The notes under the pieces are model-generated. The model worked only from the letters and a program-made list of their open reading frames with translations. It searched no databases and was not told the origin of the DNA. From an uncultured Bacteroidales bacterium (lineage in GTDB: Bacteria; Bacteroidota; Bacteroidia; Bacteroidales; P3), in contig CALEFF010000077.1 in the NCBI GenBank assembly GCA_937876865.1, positions 1 to 37,474 of the forward strand: a DNA stretch of 37,474 nt, written 5' to 3'. The translations under genes were made by a program, and so were the position numbers. Shown piece by piece: positions 23,573-31,493 of the stretch (its first letter is position 1; each line of letters begins with the position of its first letter).

Positions 23573-24733
23573 TTAAGATTTTAATGCTTTATCAACAGTG
23601 TCGCAAACGTTTTCAAATACTACTTCAACATCTTCATCACCGTTTACGCTGTAATATTTATTTTTGTTTGTATAATATTCTCTTACCTTATTAGCACAGT
23701 TTTCGTATGTTTCTAATCTATGAATTATTGTATCTGTGTCTAAGTCATAGATGCGTTTATCATCGGTTTTGCTTCTTGTAACCAAACGTTTAACACATTG
23801 AATAGGGTTTGATTTTATTTCTACAACACATGTAACCGATGAATGTATTCTATCTAAGATTCCATCTAAGATATAAGCTTGTACGTATGTAGAAGGGAAT
23901 CCTTTAAATACGAATCCTTTTGCGTTTGGATTGTCTTTTATTTTCTTTTCAATCAATCGTATTGCTACCTCATCAGGAACATTATCGCCTTGTTCGATAT
24001 ATGGCAAACAAATCTTACCTAATTCGGTGTTTTGTTTGATTTCTTCTCTTATCATTGCACCTGTTGAGATGTAAACCAAAGAATATTTTGCTGCAATACG
24101 TTTTGCTTGTGTTCCTCTGCCCGATCCCGGCATTCCATAAAGAACAATATTTCTGTAAGCAGTCTCTAAGGTTTCTTCTATCTTGTTTGTAAGACGTGAA
24201 AAGACTTCTTCCATTGTTCCAACACCGTTTATTGGGTAGTAAATGCCTTTTTCTTTGTAGAAATCAGCAACAGGTTGAGTTTTTTCATCGTATTCTTTGA
24301 AGCGGTTTTTGATTACCTCTTCGTTATCGTCTGCTCTGCCCTCGATTGCTGCACGTTTAAGCATTCTTTCTATCAATTCCTCTCTTGGAACTTCCAAACT
24401 AAGCATACAAAGAAGTCTTCTATTCATTCTATGAAGCAATCCTTCCAAGATATAGGCTTGAACAACTGTACGAGGAAAGCCATCAAAAAGTATTCCGCCA
24501 TGATCTTCTTTCTCAATTATCTTTTCAATGATTTGAACGATTAACTCATCGCTTACTAATCCTCCTTTATTGATAATATCCTTTGCTTGCAATCCTAATT
24601 CGCTTCCTGCTGCAATCTCTTTTCTTAAAATATCTCCCGTAGAGATATAAGTAAGGTCATATTTCTTTACTAATTCTTTTGATTGAGTTCCTTTTCCTGC
24701 ACCAGGAGCTCCAAATAATGCTATATTTAACAT
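23573..24733 (-). CDS. adk: Tandem adenylate kinase: active N-half, degenerate C-half
   Basis: 386 residues, about twice the normal ~190. The first half (1-190) is a complete short-form adenylate kinase: GAPGAGKGT (8-16, Lys14), STGD (31-34), GFPRT (85-89, Arg88), GRADD (132-136). The second half (~194-386) has the same fold order with key residues replaced: GMPGSGRGT (200-208, Lys to Arg206), STGA (Asp lost), GFPST (Arg to Ser281), and no GRADD (TDDKRIYD instead). The first half should interconvert ATP+AMP and ADP; the second is predicted inactive and may regulate or stabilise. It sits between hpt (3-bp gap) and obgE. Some Bacteroidetes fuse hpt to adk, which makes the adjacency meaningful. 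Confidence 0.92.
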   Translation of the reverse strand: MLNIALFGAPGAGKGTQSKELVKKYDLTYISTGDILRKEIAAGSELGLQAKDIINKGGLVSDELIVQIIEKIIEKEDHGGILFDGFPRTVVQAYILEGLLHRMNRRLLCMLSLEVPREELIERMLKRAAIEGRADDNEEVIKNRFKEYDEKTQPVADFYKEKGIYYPINGVGTMEEVFSRLTNKIEETLETAYRNIVLYGMPGSGRGTQAKRIAAKYSLVYISTGAMIREEIKQNTELGKICLPYIEQGDNVPDEVAIRLIEKKIKDNPNAKGFVFKGFPSTYVQAYILDGILDRIHSSVTCVVEIKSNPIQCVKRLVTRSKTDDKRIYDLDTDTIIHRLETYENCANKVREYYTNKNKYYSVNGDEDVEVVFENVCDTVDKALKS

Positions 24734-24736
24734 AAT

Positions 24737-25279
24737 CTATAAGTTTTTTCTTTGATATACACTATTGAGATTTCTTCCTTTGTCGTTAAAGTCTAATCCG
24801 TAACCAACAATAAAGTCATTCTCAATAGACTTTCCTATGTATTTTATATTATAATTTCCTTTAAAATTACCCGGTTTAAAAAACAATGTGCAAACTTCAA
24901 GACTTGAAACTTTTTCTTGTTGTAAGTGTTCAAGAAGTTTTTGCATTGTTAGTCCAGAATCAACAATATCTTCTATTATTACCACGTCTTTTCCCTCTAA
25001 AACCTTGGAAGGCAGTCCAGAAATTTGAACTTGATTTGTGCTTTGCATTCCTTGATAAGAGGAAACTTTGATAAAATATGTCTCACAAGGGAAAGAAAAC
25101 TGACGAAGCAAGTCCGAAGCAAAGACAAAGGCACCATTTAAGACTACTACAAAGACAAGATTTTTGTCTTTATAATCTTTATTGATTTGTTTTGCACAAC
25201 TCTCCACTATTTCTTTTAGTTGGCTTGAATCAATTATCTTTTCAAAAACAATATTCTCTATTTCCACTTGATTTAACAT
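24737..25279 (-). CDS. hpt: Hypoxanthine phosphoribosyltransferase
   Basis: 180 residues. Purine salvage: hypoxanthine (and guanine) + PRPP to IMP/GMP. The PRPP-binding loop VVIIEDIVDSGLTM is intact, with VFVVVLNGAFVFASDLLRQ upstream and FIVGYGLDFNDKGRNL, the purine-binding region, near the C-terminus. It is the first gene of the operon with adk, obgE and PAP2. The -7 box ends only 5 bp before its ATG, so the mRNA should have almost no leader. Confidence 0.95.
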   Translation of the reverse strand: MLNQVEIENIVFEKIIDSSQLKEIVESCAKQINKDYKDKNLVFVVVLNGAFVFASDLLRQFSFPCETYFIKVSSYQGMQSTNQVQISGLPSKVLEGKDVVIIEDIVDSGLTMQKLLEHLQQEKVSSLEVCTLFFKPGNFKGNYNIKYIGKSIENDFIVGYGLDFNDKGRNLNSVYQRKNL

Positions 25280-25284
25280 AGGTG

Positions 25285-25292
25285 CAAAGGTA
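25285..25292 (-). promoter_or_regulatory. Promoter -7 box for hpt operon (near-leaderless)
   Basis: Minus-strand TACCTTTG ending at 25285, while the hpt ATG begins at 25279. A start site 5-8 bases downstream of the -7 box would fall on or next to the start codon. Confidence 0.65.
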
Positions 25293-25313
25293 AAACTTTT
25301 TTGTATAAAAACG

Positions 25314-27692
25314 CTACCATTCTATAATAAAATCACTATCTTCAAATTGCTTTTCTTCTTCCTTAGGTTGCTTTTCTTCTTCCCACTCAATAATAAATTC
25401 TCCCTTCTCTTGTTTTTCCCATTCTTGTTTATCCTTCTTTGCTTCTTCAAGATTAAGTTTGAAATCTCTATCAATAGATTTTATAATTTCGCTTTTGTCT
25501 TGATTTACTTTTTCTTTTACCTTTTTCATATCGCTTTGTAGGTTGAATTTAAACTTAGGATCGTTTATAAATCCTTCAACCTTAACAAATACTTTGGTGT
25601 TACGCAAAAGATTAATCGCAAATTGATAGTCTATTTTATTATCTAAACCATGTTTTCCAAAGCATTCAAAATCGACAATATTGGTTTTGATTTTTATAGG
25701 TTCAAAGTTCAACGAAGAATTATTGAGTTGTAGTGAAGATTCTATGTTTTCAAACCTCACATCTTTCAAGGCCTCTTCTTCTACAAATAGTGAGAGTTTT
25801 TTCATCAAAGAAAAGTCTTTCAATCTACCTTTTGAAATAGAGTAATTTATGTTAAATGAAGATTTATCACTCAAAAAATTGAAATCTTTATCAAAATAAA
25901 GATTCAAAACTCCATTTGCCGACAAGGTTCCTTCTAAATTCTTATCGGTAATTACGTTTTGAGAAAAGTTTTTTAAGGTTTTGAAAGTTTGTTTTATGTC
26001 TATGTTTTTTACTTGACAATTTGCGTTCAACACATTTTCTTTTTCTCCAAAGATAAGTTTACAATCTTTTGTACTAACTTCCCCCTGAAAAACATCTAAC
26101 TTCAAATCGTTTGTTGAAACTACATTATTAGAATATTTAACCTTTCCTCTAATGTTTTGAAGCACTAAATCGTTAAATTTATAGCGGCTTAAATCAACAT
26201 CAGCCTTTATTTTCTTATCCTGAATAACCGCAGAGGCTTTTAATCGCTCTGAATTAAACAAAGCAGAGAGTTGTTCTATTAGTATTTTCTTTGTGTCAAA
26301 GGTTATATCACAAGACATATTATCTACAACAACTAAGGGCAATCTCAAATCCTTAAAACCAAAATTTTTAATCTTTGCTTTACCAGAACAAATCAAAGAA
26401 TTAAAATCTTGAATCTTTGTTTTAATTTTCAAATTCGCTGAAATATTTCCTTTAAGTACTTGAAGGCTGTCTTGCTTCAAAAAAGGCTTAATATCTTCGA
26501 GCATTAGGTTGGTTTTAACCTCTGCATCAATTTTTATATCCGAAAAATCGCTAACAAGCATTCGTCCTTCAAAAAATCCATTATTTAGTTTGAGAGAGAA
26601 ATCATCTATTTTCAATTTTGAGGTTTTTGAATTGCGATTCTCTCCGTTTGAATAACTACCTTTTAGGTTAATGTTTTGACAATTTACATTAAGTTTCTTA
26701 TTTCTTAATCCTCCTTTTACTATATCAAAATTAGCTTTTATTTCGGGCAAATTCGCTTTTGAAAATTCTCCTTTTAAGGTTAGCGAGAAATTAACTAAAC
26801 CTTCGCTTTGAAAGCCCTTTAATATGTCTTGACTATTAAGAGCAAAAATTGAAATAACCTCTTTTAAATCTATTTGTTTACCAAGAAGGGTAAGGTCAAT
26901 CATTGATTGATTATTATAGGAGTAGGCTCCCTCTAAATCAAAGAGCATTTCATTCAAATAAACCTCTGCCTTCTTAATGCTAAGCATACCCTTGTCTGTA
27001 TTGTTGTAGGCCTTAATTTCACAAGTTAGGGGTTGAGGATTGCTAATCTTTAATTCATCAAATGCAAAGGCTTCAATAGTTAAATCTGTTGCTAACTCCA
27101 AGTCTTGAAACCTCGCTGAGAAATCTCCTTTTGCAGAAACCTCATCGGCTTTCGCCTTTAAAAACAAGCGAGAAATATCGTTGCGAAAACTAAACTCTAT
27201 ATCCTTAAACTCTACTGAATTAAGAGCAAAAGCAAAGTCCGATTCAGTGGATTTTTCTTTACTTTGTTTCCAAAAAACATAGTTGCTTTCGCCCTGAGAG
27301 TTGATTCTAAGATTGATTTGTCCTTTCTCAACCGAAACTTTCTTTGCTATGTAGCGTCCAGAGAGAATATCTAAAAGATTAAACTTTACTCCCAACTCCT
27401 TTACTGCTACAAACCTATCTTTTTTCAAAGAGTCTAAGACATCATTTATCGCAACATCGGAAAAAACAACCGAAACCATAGGAAAAGACGAAAGAAACTC
27501 TACGTCAATCTCCTTTACCATAACTTCGGTTAGTAAAGATTTATTTATTTCCTTTATTGCAACTTGTTTAATCTTTTCTTGATTAGCCCAAACAAAAACA
27601 AAGGCTGATAGAAAACACAAAACGAGCAAAATTATTATCAATAATAATATCCTTTTTGCTCGTTTTGTTAGTTGAAAATGAGGTATTCTCAT
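25314..27692 (-). CDS. AsmA-family inner-membrane protein
   Basis: 792 residues. An N-terminal membrane anchor (RILLLIIILLVLCFLSAFVFV) is followed by a long periplasmic region of repeated beta strands. The AsmA N-terminal signature is present (FSDVAIND, VKELGVKFNLLDILSGRYIAKKVSVEKGQINL), as is a C-terminal AsmA-like block (~560-700, with KGRLKDFSLMKKLSLF). AsmA/TamB-like proteins form hydrophobic grooves thought to move phospholipids between membranes. The last ~60 residues are Lys/Glu-rich and contain two copies of FIIEW (GEFIIEW and SDFIIEW at the very end). The ATG directly abuts the rluB stop (0-bp gap), so both are cotranscribed. Confidence 0.85.
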   Translation of the reverse strand: MRIPHFQLTKRAKRILLLIIILLVLCFLSAFVFVWANQEKIKQVAIKEINKSLLTEVMVKEIDVEFLSSFPMVSVVFSDVAINDVLDSLKKDRFVAVKELGVKFNLLDILSGRYIAKKVSVEKGQINLRINSQGESNYVFWKQSKEKSTESDFAFALNSVEFKDIEFSFRNDISRLFLKAKADEVSAKGDFSARFQDLELATDLTIEAFAFDELKISNPQPLTCEIKAYNNTDKGMLSIKKAEVYLNEMLFDLEGAYSYNNQSMIDLTLLGKQIDLKEVISIFALNSQDILKGFQSEGLVNFSLTLKGEFSKANLPEIKANFDIVKGGLRNKKLNVNCQNINLKGSYSNGENRNSKTSKLKIDDFSLKLNNGFFEGRMLVSDFSDIKIDAEVKTNLMLEDIKPFLKQDSLQVLKGNISANLKIKTKIQDFNSLICSGKAKIKNFGFKDLRLPLVVVDNMSCDITFDTKKILIEQLSALFNSERLKASAVIQDKKIKADVDLSRYKFNDLVLQNIRGKVKYSNNVVSTNDLKLDVFQGEVSTKDCKLIFGEKENVLNANCQVKNIDIKQTFKTLKNFSQNVITDKNLEGTLSANGVLNLYFDKDFNFLSDKSSFNINYSISKGRLKDFSLMKKLSLFVEEEALKDVRFENIESSLQLNNSSLNFEPIKIKTNIVDFECFGKHGLDNKIDYQFAINLLRNTKVFVKVEGFINDPKFKFNLQSDMKKVKEKVNQDKSEIIKSIDRDFKLNLEEAKKDKQEWEKQEKGEFIIEWEEEKQPKEEEKQFEDSDFIIEW

Positions 27693-28709
27693 CTATAACA
27701 TTTTTAAGAAATTGATTTCTTTTTCAGTTAAAAATCTACATCTTCCTCTTGGCAAATCCTTCTTTGTCAATCCTGCAAAACTTACTCTATCCAATTTCTC
27801 AACATAATAACCCATAGCCTCAAACATACGTCTTACGATTCTGTTTTTACCACTATGAAGTTCTACTCCTACAACTTTTTTATCGTTGTAATATTCTACG
27901 AATTGAATATCATCAAATCTTGCAAAACCATCTTCTAATTCTATTCCGTCAAGCAAAGATTGCATATCGTTTCTTGTAAGAGGCTTGTTCAATTCTACGT
28001 GATAGATTTTTCTTGCACCAAAAGAAGGATGTGTAAGCTTCTTTGTCATATCTCCATCGTTAGTAAAAAGCAACAAACCTGTTGTATTTCTATCTAAACG
28101 GCCGACAGGGTAAATTCTTTCTGTGCAAGCCTTTTCTACAAGACTCATTACGGTTTTTCTTTCTTGTGGATCGTCAAGCGTAGTGATGAATCCCTTTGGC
28201 TTATTAAGCAAAAGATAGACTTTTTTCTCATGAGAGAGTCTTTCTCCGTCATAACAAACAACATCAGAGGTAGAAACTTTAACTCCCATTTGAGTTACAA
28301 CCTTTCCATTCACCGTTACCGCTCCCGAAGCAATCAAAACATCTGCCTCTCTTCTTGAACAAACACCAGAATTTGCAATAAACCTATTTAAACGTATGTC
28401 TTTATCAAAAGATTTCGTAGGCTTTTCGCTATATGTATTTCTTTCACGCTCAAATCTCTTTGGCTCTATATCAAAAGTCTTTTCCTTGCGAGAAAATCTC
28501 TCTCTTTTATCTGAAAATCTTTCTTTTTTATCAGAGAAACGTTCTGCTTTTTCAAACGATTGTATTCTTTTTCTCTTTTCCTCTCTTGGAGCTTGCTCGC
28601 TATCTCTTTCAAACTTTTTTGAAAAAGGCTTTCTCTCTTCTCTTTTATCTTTGTTAAAGCCCCCCTTTTGAGGTCTTTTCCATTCTCTATTTTCGTTTCT
28701 TCTTTCCAT
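27693..28709 (-). CDS. 23S/16S rRNA pseudouridine synthase, RluB/RsuA family, with basic N-terminal extension
   Basis: 338 residues from the ATG at 28709. A farther in-frame ATG lies upstream of the -7 box, and its peptide is merely hydrophobic AT-rich read-through. Residues 1-103 form a highly charged extension (repeats such as ERFSDKKERFSDKRERFS). Then come an S4 domain (~105-165, RLNRFIANSGVCSRREADVL) and the catalytic domain with GRLDRNTTGLLLFTNDGD (Asp206) and GKNRIVRRMFEAMGY. It converts a specific uridine in rRNA to pseudouridine; RluB (23S) versus RsuA (16S) cannot be decided here. Such basic extensions are common in Bacteroidetes RluB. It is followed at once by the asmA gene. Confidence 0.9.
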   Translation of the reverse strand: MERRNENREWKRPQKGGFNKDKREERKPFSKKFERDSEQAPREEKRKRIQSFEKAERFSDKKERFSDKRERFSRKEKTFDIEPKRFERERNTYSEKPTKSFDKDIRLNRFIANSGVCSRREADVLIASGAVTVNGKVVTQMGVKVSTSDVVCYDGERLSHEKKVYLLLNKPKGFITTLDDPQERKTVMSLVEKACTERIYPVGRLDRNTTGLLLFTNDGDMTKKLTHPSFGARKIYHVELNKPLTRNDMQSLLDGIELEDGFARFDDIQFVEYYNDKKVVGVELHSGKNRIVRRMFEAMGYYVEKLDRVSFAGLTKKDLPRGRCRFLTEKEINFLKML

Positions 28710-28757
28710 TTCTATAACTTTTACCGATATTCCCATCGGGATAATTTTTGCAAACTG

Positions 28758-28765
28758 CAAAGATA
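28758..28765 (-). promoter_or_regulatory. Promoter -7 box for rluB-asmA
   Basis: Minus-strand TATCTTTG, 48 bp before the ATG at 28709. It supports the shorter start for the rluB-like gene. Confidence 0.65.
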
Positions 28766-28811
28766 CAACAAAGAAATAAAAAGAGAAGAAAAAAACTAAA
28801 AGAAAAACAAA

Positions 28812-28861
28812 AAACAAAACGCTCAACAGTCAAAATATTACTAAGACTTACGAGCGTTTTT
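28812..28861. terminator. Terminator after TPR gene, shared-sequence copy 2
   Basis: AAAACGCTC (28816-28824) pairs with GAGCGTTTT (28852-28860), with an inner AGTC/GACT stem; on the minus strand it is followed by GTTTTTT. The 3' end overlaps the TPR stop codon. It is the near-copy of the element at 16021-16070. Confidence 0.85.
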
Positions 28862-29642
28862 ATTCTACCAAAGAATCTCCATAAAATTTTTCTTTTATTT
28901 CATTTATCGTTTCTATTACTCTTTCTTCATCTTCATCATTGCTCATTTTGAAAATACGTAATGCTTTTCTTAAATAATATAATGCTATTTCATATTTATT
29001 AATTTCCGAATAACAAACACCTATTTTGTAATATAAATCAGCAGAAACTACATTATCAAAATCCAATAACTGATCAAAATTTTTCAAAGCATCTTTGTAA
29101 TAATTTATTGCTTCATCAATTTTATCTAAATAATAGTAACATTCACCTATGTAGCGGTATACACCCCCTATCTCTCCGCCATTATTTCTTAATACTTTTT
29201 TAAAAATTTTCAAAGCATCTTCGTAATAATTTATTGCCTCATTATAATTTTTTTTGTATTTACTTGTAATCCCTTCTCCTATCAGTCTATATGCTTCTTT
29301 TAACTCTCTAAATTCTTCTTCGTTTAACTCTTCTTCGTTTGTTTCTTGTTTTGCTATTGCTGTTTCTTGTTTTGCGACTTCTGATGTTGTGTTTGAACTT
29401 GATAGGGCTTTGGTTAGATAGGTTAAGGCTTCTTCGTTTTTGCCTAATGCTTTGTAGCACATTCCTATGTTGGTGTAAACTTCTTTTGTTTGTTCGTCTT
29501 CTGCTCCTAATGCTTGCTCAAAAACATTTAATACTTCTTTGTAAGACTTTATAGCGTCTTCATATTTTCCACTTTCTTCGGCATTTTTTGCCAAGTCAAA
29601 GATTACATTTGCTAATTTCAAATTTGTATCATTATTTCCCAT
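28860..29642 (-). CDS. TPR protein, cassette-like single gene
   Basis: 260 residues, no signal peptide. There are two TPR units at ~12-45 and ~54-82 (GKYEDAIKSYKEVLNVFEQAL, KNEEALTYLTKAL), an acidic/Gln-rich linker (84-110, with AKQET twice), then about three TPRs (~115-150, 160-192, 203-235; each with GECYYYLDKIDEAINYYKDAL-type motifs) and a short C-terminal helix. The helical hairpins should form a peptide-binding superhelix; the partner is unknown. The 42-residue spacing suits kinesin-light-chain-like TPR arrays. It stands alone between housekeeping operons, with repeat R2 upstream and the shared terminator downstream. Confidence 0.75.
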   Translation of the reverse strand: MGNNDTNLKLANVIFDLAKNAEESGKYEDAIKSYKEVLNVFEQALGAEDEQTKEVYTNIGMCYKALGKNEEALTYLTKALSSSNTTSEVAKQETAIAKQETNEEELNEEEFRELKEAYRLIGEGITSKYKKNYNEAINYYEDALKIFKKVLRNNGGEIGGVYRYIGECYYYLDKIDEAINYYKDALKNFDQLLDFDNVVSADLYYKIGVCYSEINKYEIALYYLRKALRIFKMSNDEDEERVIETINEIKEKFYGDSLVE

Positions 29643-29690
29643 ATCTTAAATTATTTAAATTAGTAATTCTCTCGATTAAATTTAAGACTT

Positions 29691-29698
29691 CAAAAATA
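29691..29698 (-). promoter_or_regulatory. Promoter -7 box for TPR gene
   Basis: Minus-strand TATTTTTG, 48 bp before the ATG at 29642. The short leader has no counterpart of the structured RNA found at the other two R-repeat loci. Confidence 0.55.
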
Positions 29699-29773
29699 CA
29701 ATCTTTACTTATTGTTTCTAAGAGTTAAGACAAAGTGTTGCAAAAATGTTGCAAATCTCTATTTTCTCTTTGA

Positions 29774-29901
29774 TAAAAAAAGTAGTTCCTTGACGAAAAT
29801 TGGATGGTTTTTTTGATAATTTATGGCTTGTCTTTGAAAAAATTAAAAAAAGCAAAGAAAAAAATATTTTTTTCTAAGAATTATTTTAATAAAACAAAGA
29901 G
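29774..29901 (+). repeat. AT-rich dispersed repeat, copy R2
   Basis: Nearly identical to the reverse complement of 36084-36210 (about 11 differences over ~127 positions by hand count) and related to 21812-21934. It contains AGTAGTTCCTTGAC, GATAATTTAT and the perfect 20-bp palindrome with centre ATAT flanked by A7/T7. CAAAG/CTAAG words recur every 21 bp at its right end. Confidence 0.85.
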
Positions 29902-29916
29902 ATAATGGATTATCTC
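29899..29916 (-). terminator. Probable terminator of the C25-...-yidD operon
   Basis: GAGATAAT-GG-ATTATCTC is a perfect 8-bp dyad. On the minus strand it is followed by TTTGTTTT. It touches the end of repeat R2. Confidence 0.6.
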
Positions 29917-29939
29917 AATAAGATAATTTGTATTTTCTT

Positions 29940-30170
29940 TTAAGGAACGGGGTCATATCCACTTCCACCCCAAGGATGACAACGAAGTATTCTGCGAATT
30001 GCTAAATAAAGTCCTTTAAATGGTCCATGCTTTTTTATAGCCTCTATTGCATATTGTGAACACGTAGGAGTAAATCTACAAGAAGGCGGTTTTAGGGGTG
30101 AAATCGCTACTTGATAAAATCTTATCAAAGCCAAAAATACAAAAGAAAAAACTTTCTTAATTATTTTCAC
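29940..30170 (-). CDS. yidD: Membrane protein insertion efficiency factor YidD
   Basis: 76 residues. The complete small family pattern is present: FYQVAISPLKPPSCRFTPTCS, QYAIEAIKKHGPFKGLYLAI, RRILRCHPWGGSGYDPVP, with conserved cysteines. It helps YidC insert inner-membrane proteins. It overlaps rnpA by 14 bp, the classical rnpA-yidD order. Confidence 0.96.
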   Translation of the reverse strand: MKIIKKVFSFVFLALIRFYQVAISPLKPPSCRFTPTCSQYAIEAIKKHGPFKGLYLAIRRILRCHPWGGSGYDPVP

Positions 30171-30552
30171 TAAATATCTTTTTTTCTATTGTAGAAAGAA
30201 TTTCTTTAACCTTTTGTTCGGTTAAGAGATAATCAGGCATAGTTTTTGAAACTAAGGCAATGCTGATAAATAATTGAGAAGAAGAATTTATTATCTTTTC
30301 TCCAAGAGAATGTTTATTTAATCTGTAAGCTTCTCTTAAAAGTCTTTTTGCACGATTACGATTAACTGCTAATTTTTGATAGCGTTTAGGAGCAGTAATC
30401 AATACGGATAATTTAGAATTATTTTCTGTTTGTTCCCTATTGCAAATAAACCTAACGCTAAAAGGATAAGCCATAAACTTATCTCCCTTAGCGTATAGAT
30501 TTTCTATTTGTTTGACGTTATTAAGTCTTTCTCCCTTAGGGAAATTATTCAT
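30157..30552 (-). CDS. rnpA: Ribonuclease P protein component
   Basis: 131 residues from the ATG at 30552. The frame is open to 30693, but that part is the hemD tail read in another frame (Gln/Lys-rich), and RnpA homologues begin at FPKGERLNN. The RNase P signature NRNRAKRLLREAYR is intact, after a typical FxVRF strand and before LFISIALV. It is the protein subunit that aids the RNA in removing tRNA 5' leaders. The start overlaps the hemD stop by 8 bp, so translation is coupled; the stop overlaps yidD. Confidence 0.94.
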   Translation of the reverse strand: MNNFPKGERLNNVKQIENLYAKGDKFMAYPFSVRFICNREQTENNSKLSVLITAPKRYQKLAVNRNRAKRLLREAYRLNKHSLGEKIINSSSQLFISIALVSKTMPDYLLTEQKVKEILSTIEKKIFSENN

Positions 30553-31474
30553 CTTTTGTTTTAGATGTTTTCTTTGTGGTTGTTGTTTTTGAAGCAGTAG
30601 TTTTCTTTGTTGAGGTTTTCTTTTTTGTAGTTGCTTTTTTCGTGGTAGTAGTTTTAGTTGTTGTAGTTTTTTTCTTTGCTTTAAACTCTGCATCTATTTT
30701 TTCCATCCATTCTTTTCTTTCTTCTGTAGTTAAAGCTAAGAAATTATCTATTGCCATTATCATTGAAGGAGCTTCTTTTGTAGGAGCAGGAATATAGGTT
30801 TTAAGTTTTGCAGATTTTAATGCAGTTTGAGTTGTTGTTCCAAAAGCTGCAATGAAAATATCCTCAGAAGTAATTTGAGGAAAGCTTTGAACAAAAGATT
30901 TAACTCCTATTGGACTGAACATTGCTATCATATCAAACTTTTTAATATCAATATTGCTTAAATCTTTTGGCTCTGAACGATACATAACCGCTTTTGTATA
31001 TTTTATTTTGGCATTATCCAACAAAGTAAAGTAATCAATAGAAGAGTCTTCTGCACAAGGAATGATATATTTTTCTTCTTTGTGTTTTGCAATTACCTCT
31101 ACCAAGTCTTTAAATGTAAGTTTACCATAGAATATTTTACGTTTACGATATTGAACATAGTTTTGCATATAATTAGCCACAGTTTCGGTTATGCAAAAAT
31201 ACTTCATTGTTTCAGGAATTGTTAGACGAAGTTCTTTTGCTAAACGGAAATAATTATCAACCGACAATTTGCTTGTAAATATAACTGCACTATGGTCCAA
31301 AAGAGAGATTTTAGCATCTCTAAACTCTCTATTGCTAATACCTACTACATCAAAAAATTTGTAAAATGTAAATTCAACTTCGTATTTGCTTGAAAGGGCT
31401 TTGTATTGATTTTTCAACAAATCTGTTGGCTCAGGTTGAGAAATTAAAATGTTTTTAATCGTTCTTTCTATCAT
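30545..31474 (-). CDS. hemD: Uroporphyrinogen-III synthase family protein with Lys/Thr-rich tail
   Basis: 309 residues. The HemD fold spans ~1-255: ILISQPEPTD at the start, AVIFTSKLSVDNYF, YIIPCAEDS and DMIAMFSPIGVKSFVQSFP, the usual second-domain SPSGV-like block. The enzyme closes and inverts the fourth pyrrole ring in tetrapyrrole synthesis. The C-terminal ~42 residues are almost only Lys, Thr, Ser and Ala (KKTTTTKTTTTKKATTKKK and on). Such a tail is seen in some Bacteroidetes HemD proteins and could bind nucleic acid or be length-variable. No other hem gene is present, and the context is DUF4271-hemD-rnpA-yidD. Enzymatic activity is assumed from the family. Confidence 0.85.
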   Translation of the reverse strand: MIERTIKNILISQPEPTDLLKNQYKALSSKYEVEFTFYKFFDVVGISNREFRDAKISLLDHSAVIFTSKLSVDNYFRLAKELRLTIPETMKYFCITETVANYMQNYVQYRKRKIFYGKLTFKDLVEVIAKHKEEKYIIPCAEDSSIDYFTLLDNAKIKYTKAVMYRSEPKDLSNIDIKKFDMIAMFSPIGVKSFVQSFPQITSEDIFIAAFGTTTQTALKSAKLKTYIPAPTKEAPSMIMAIDNFLALTTEERKEWMEKIDAEFKAKKKTTTTKTTTTKKATTKKKTSTKKTTASKTTTTKKTSKTKDE

Positions 31475-31493
31475 AAATATCTTCGCTATTTTC

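Noticed and set aside
27693..28826. Longer pseudouridine synthase with hydrophobic N-terminus
   Set aside because: The extension crosses the -7 box at 28758-28765; the first ATG after the promoter is at 28709.
28860..29642. Frameshift or fusion in the TPR gene because of the low-complexity linker
   Set aside because: The frame is continuous and TPR phasing resumes after residue 110, so an ordinary linker explains it.
30157..30693. Longer RnpA starting at 30693
   Set aside because: The extra 47 residues are the HemD tail in another frame, and RnpA homologues start at the ATG at 30552.
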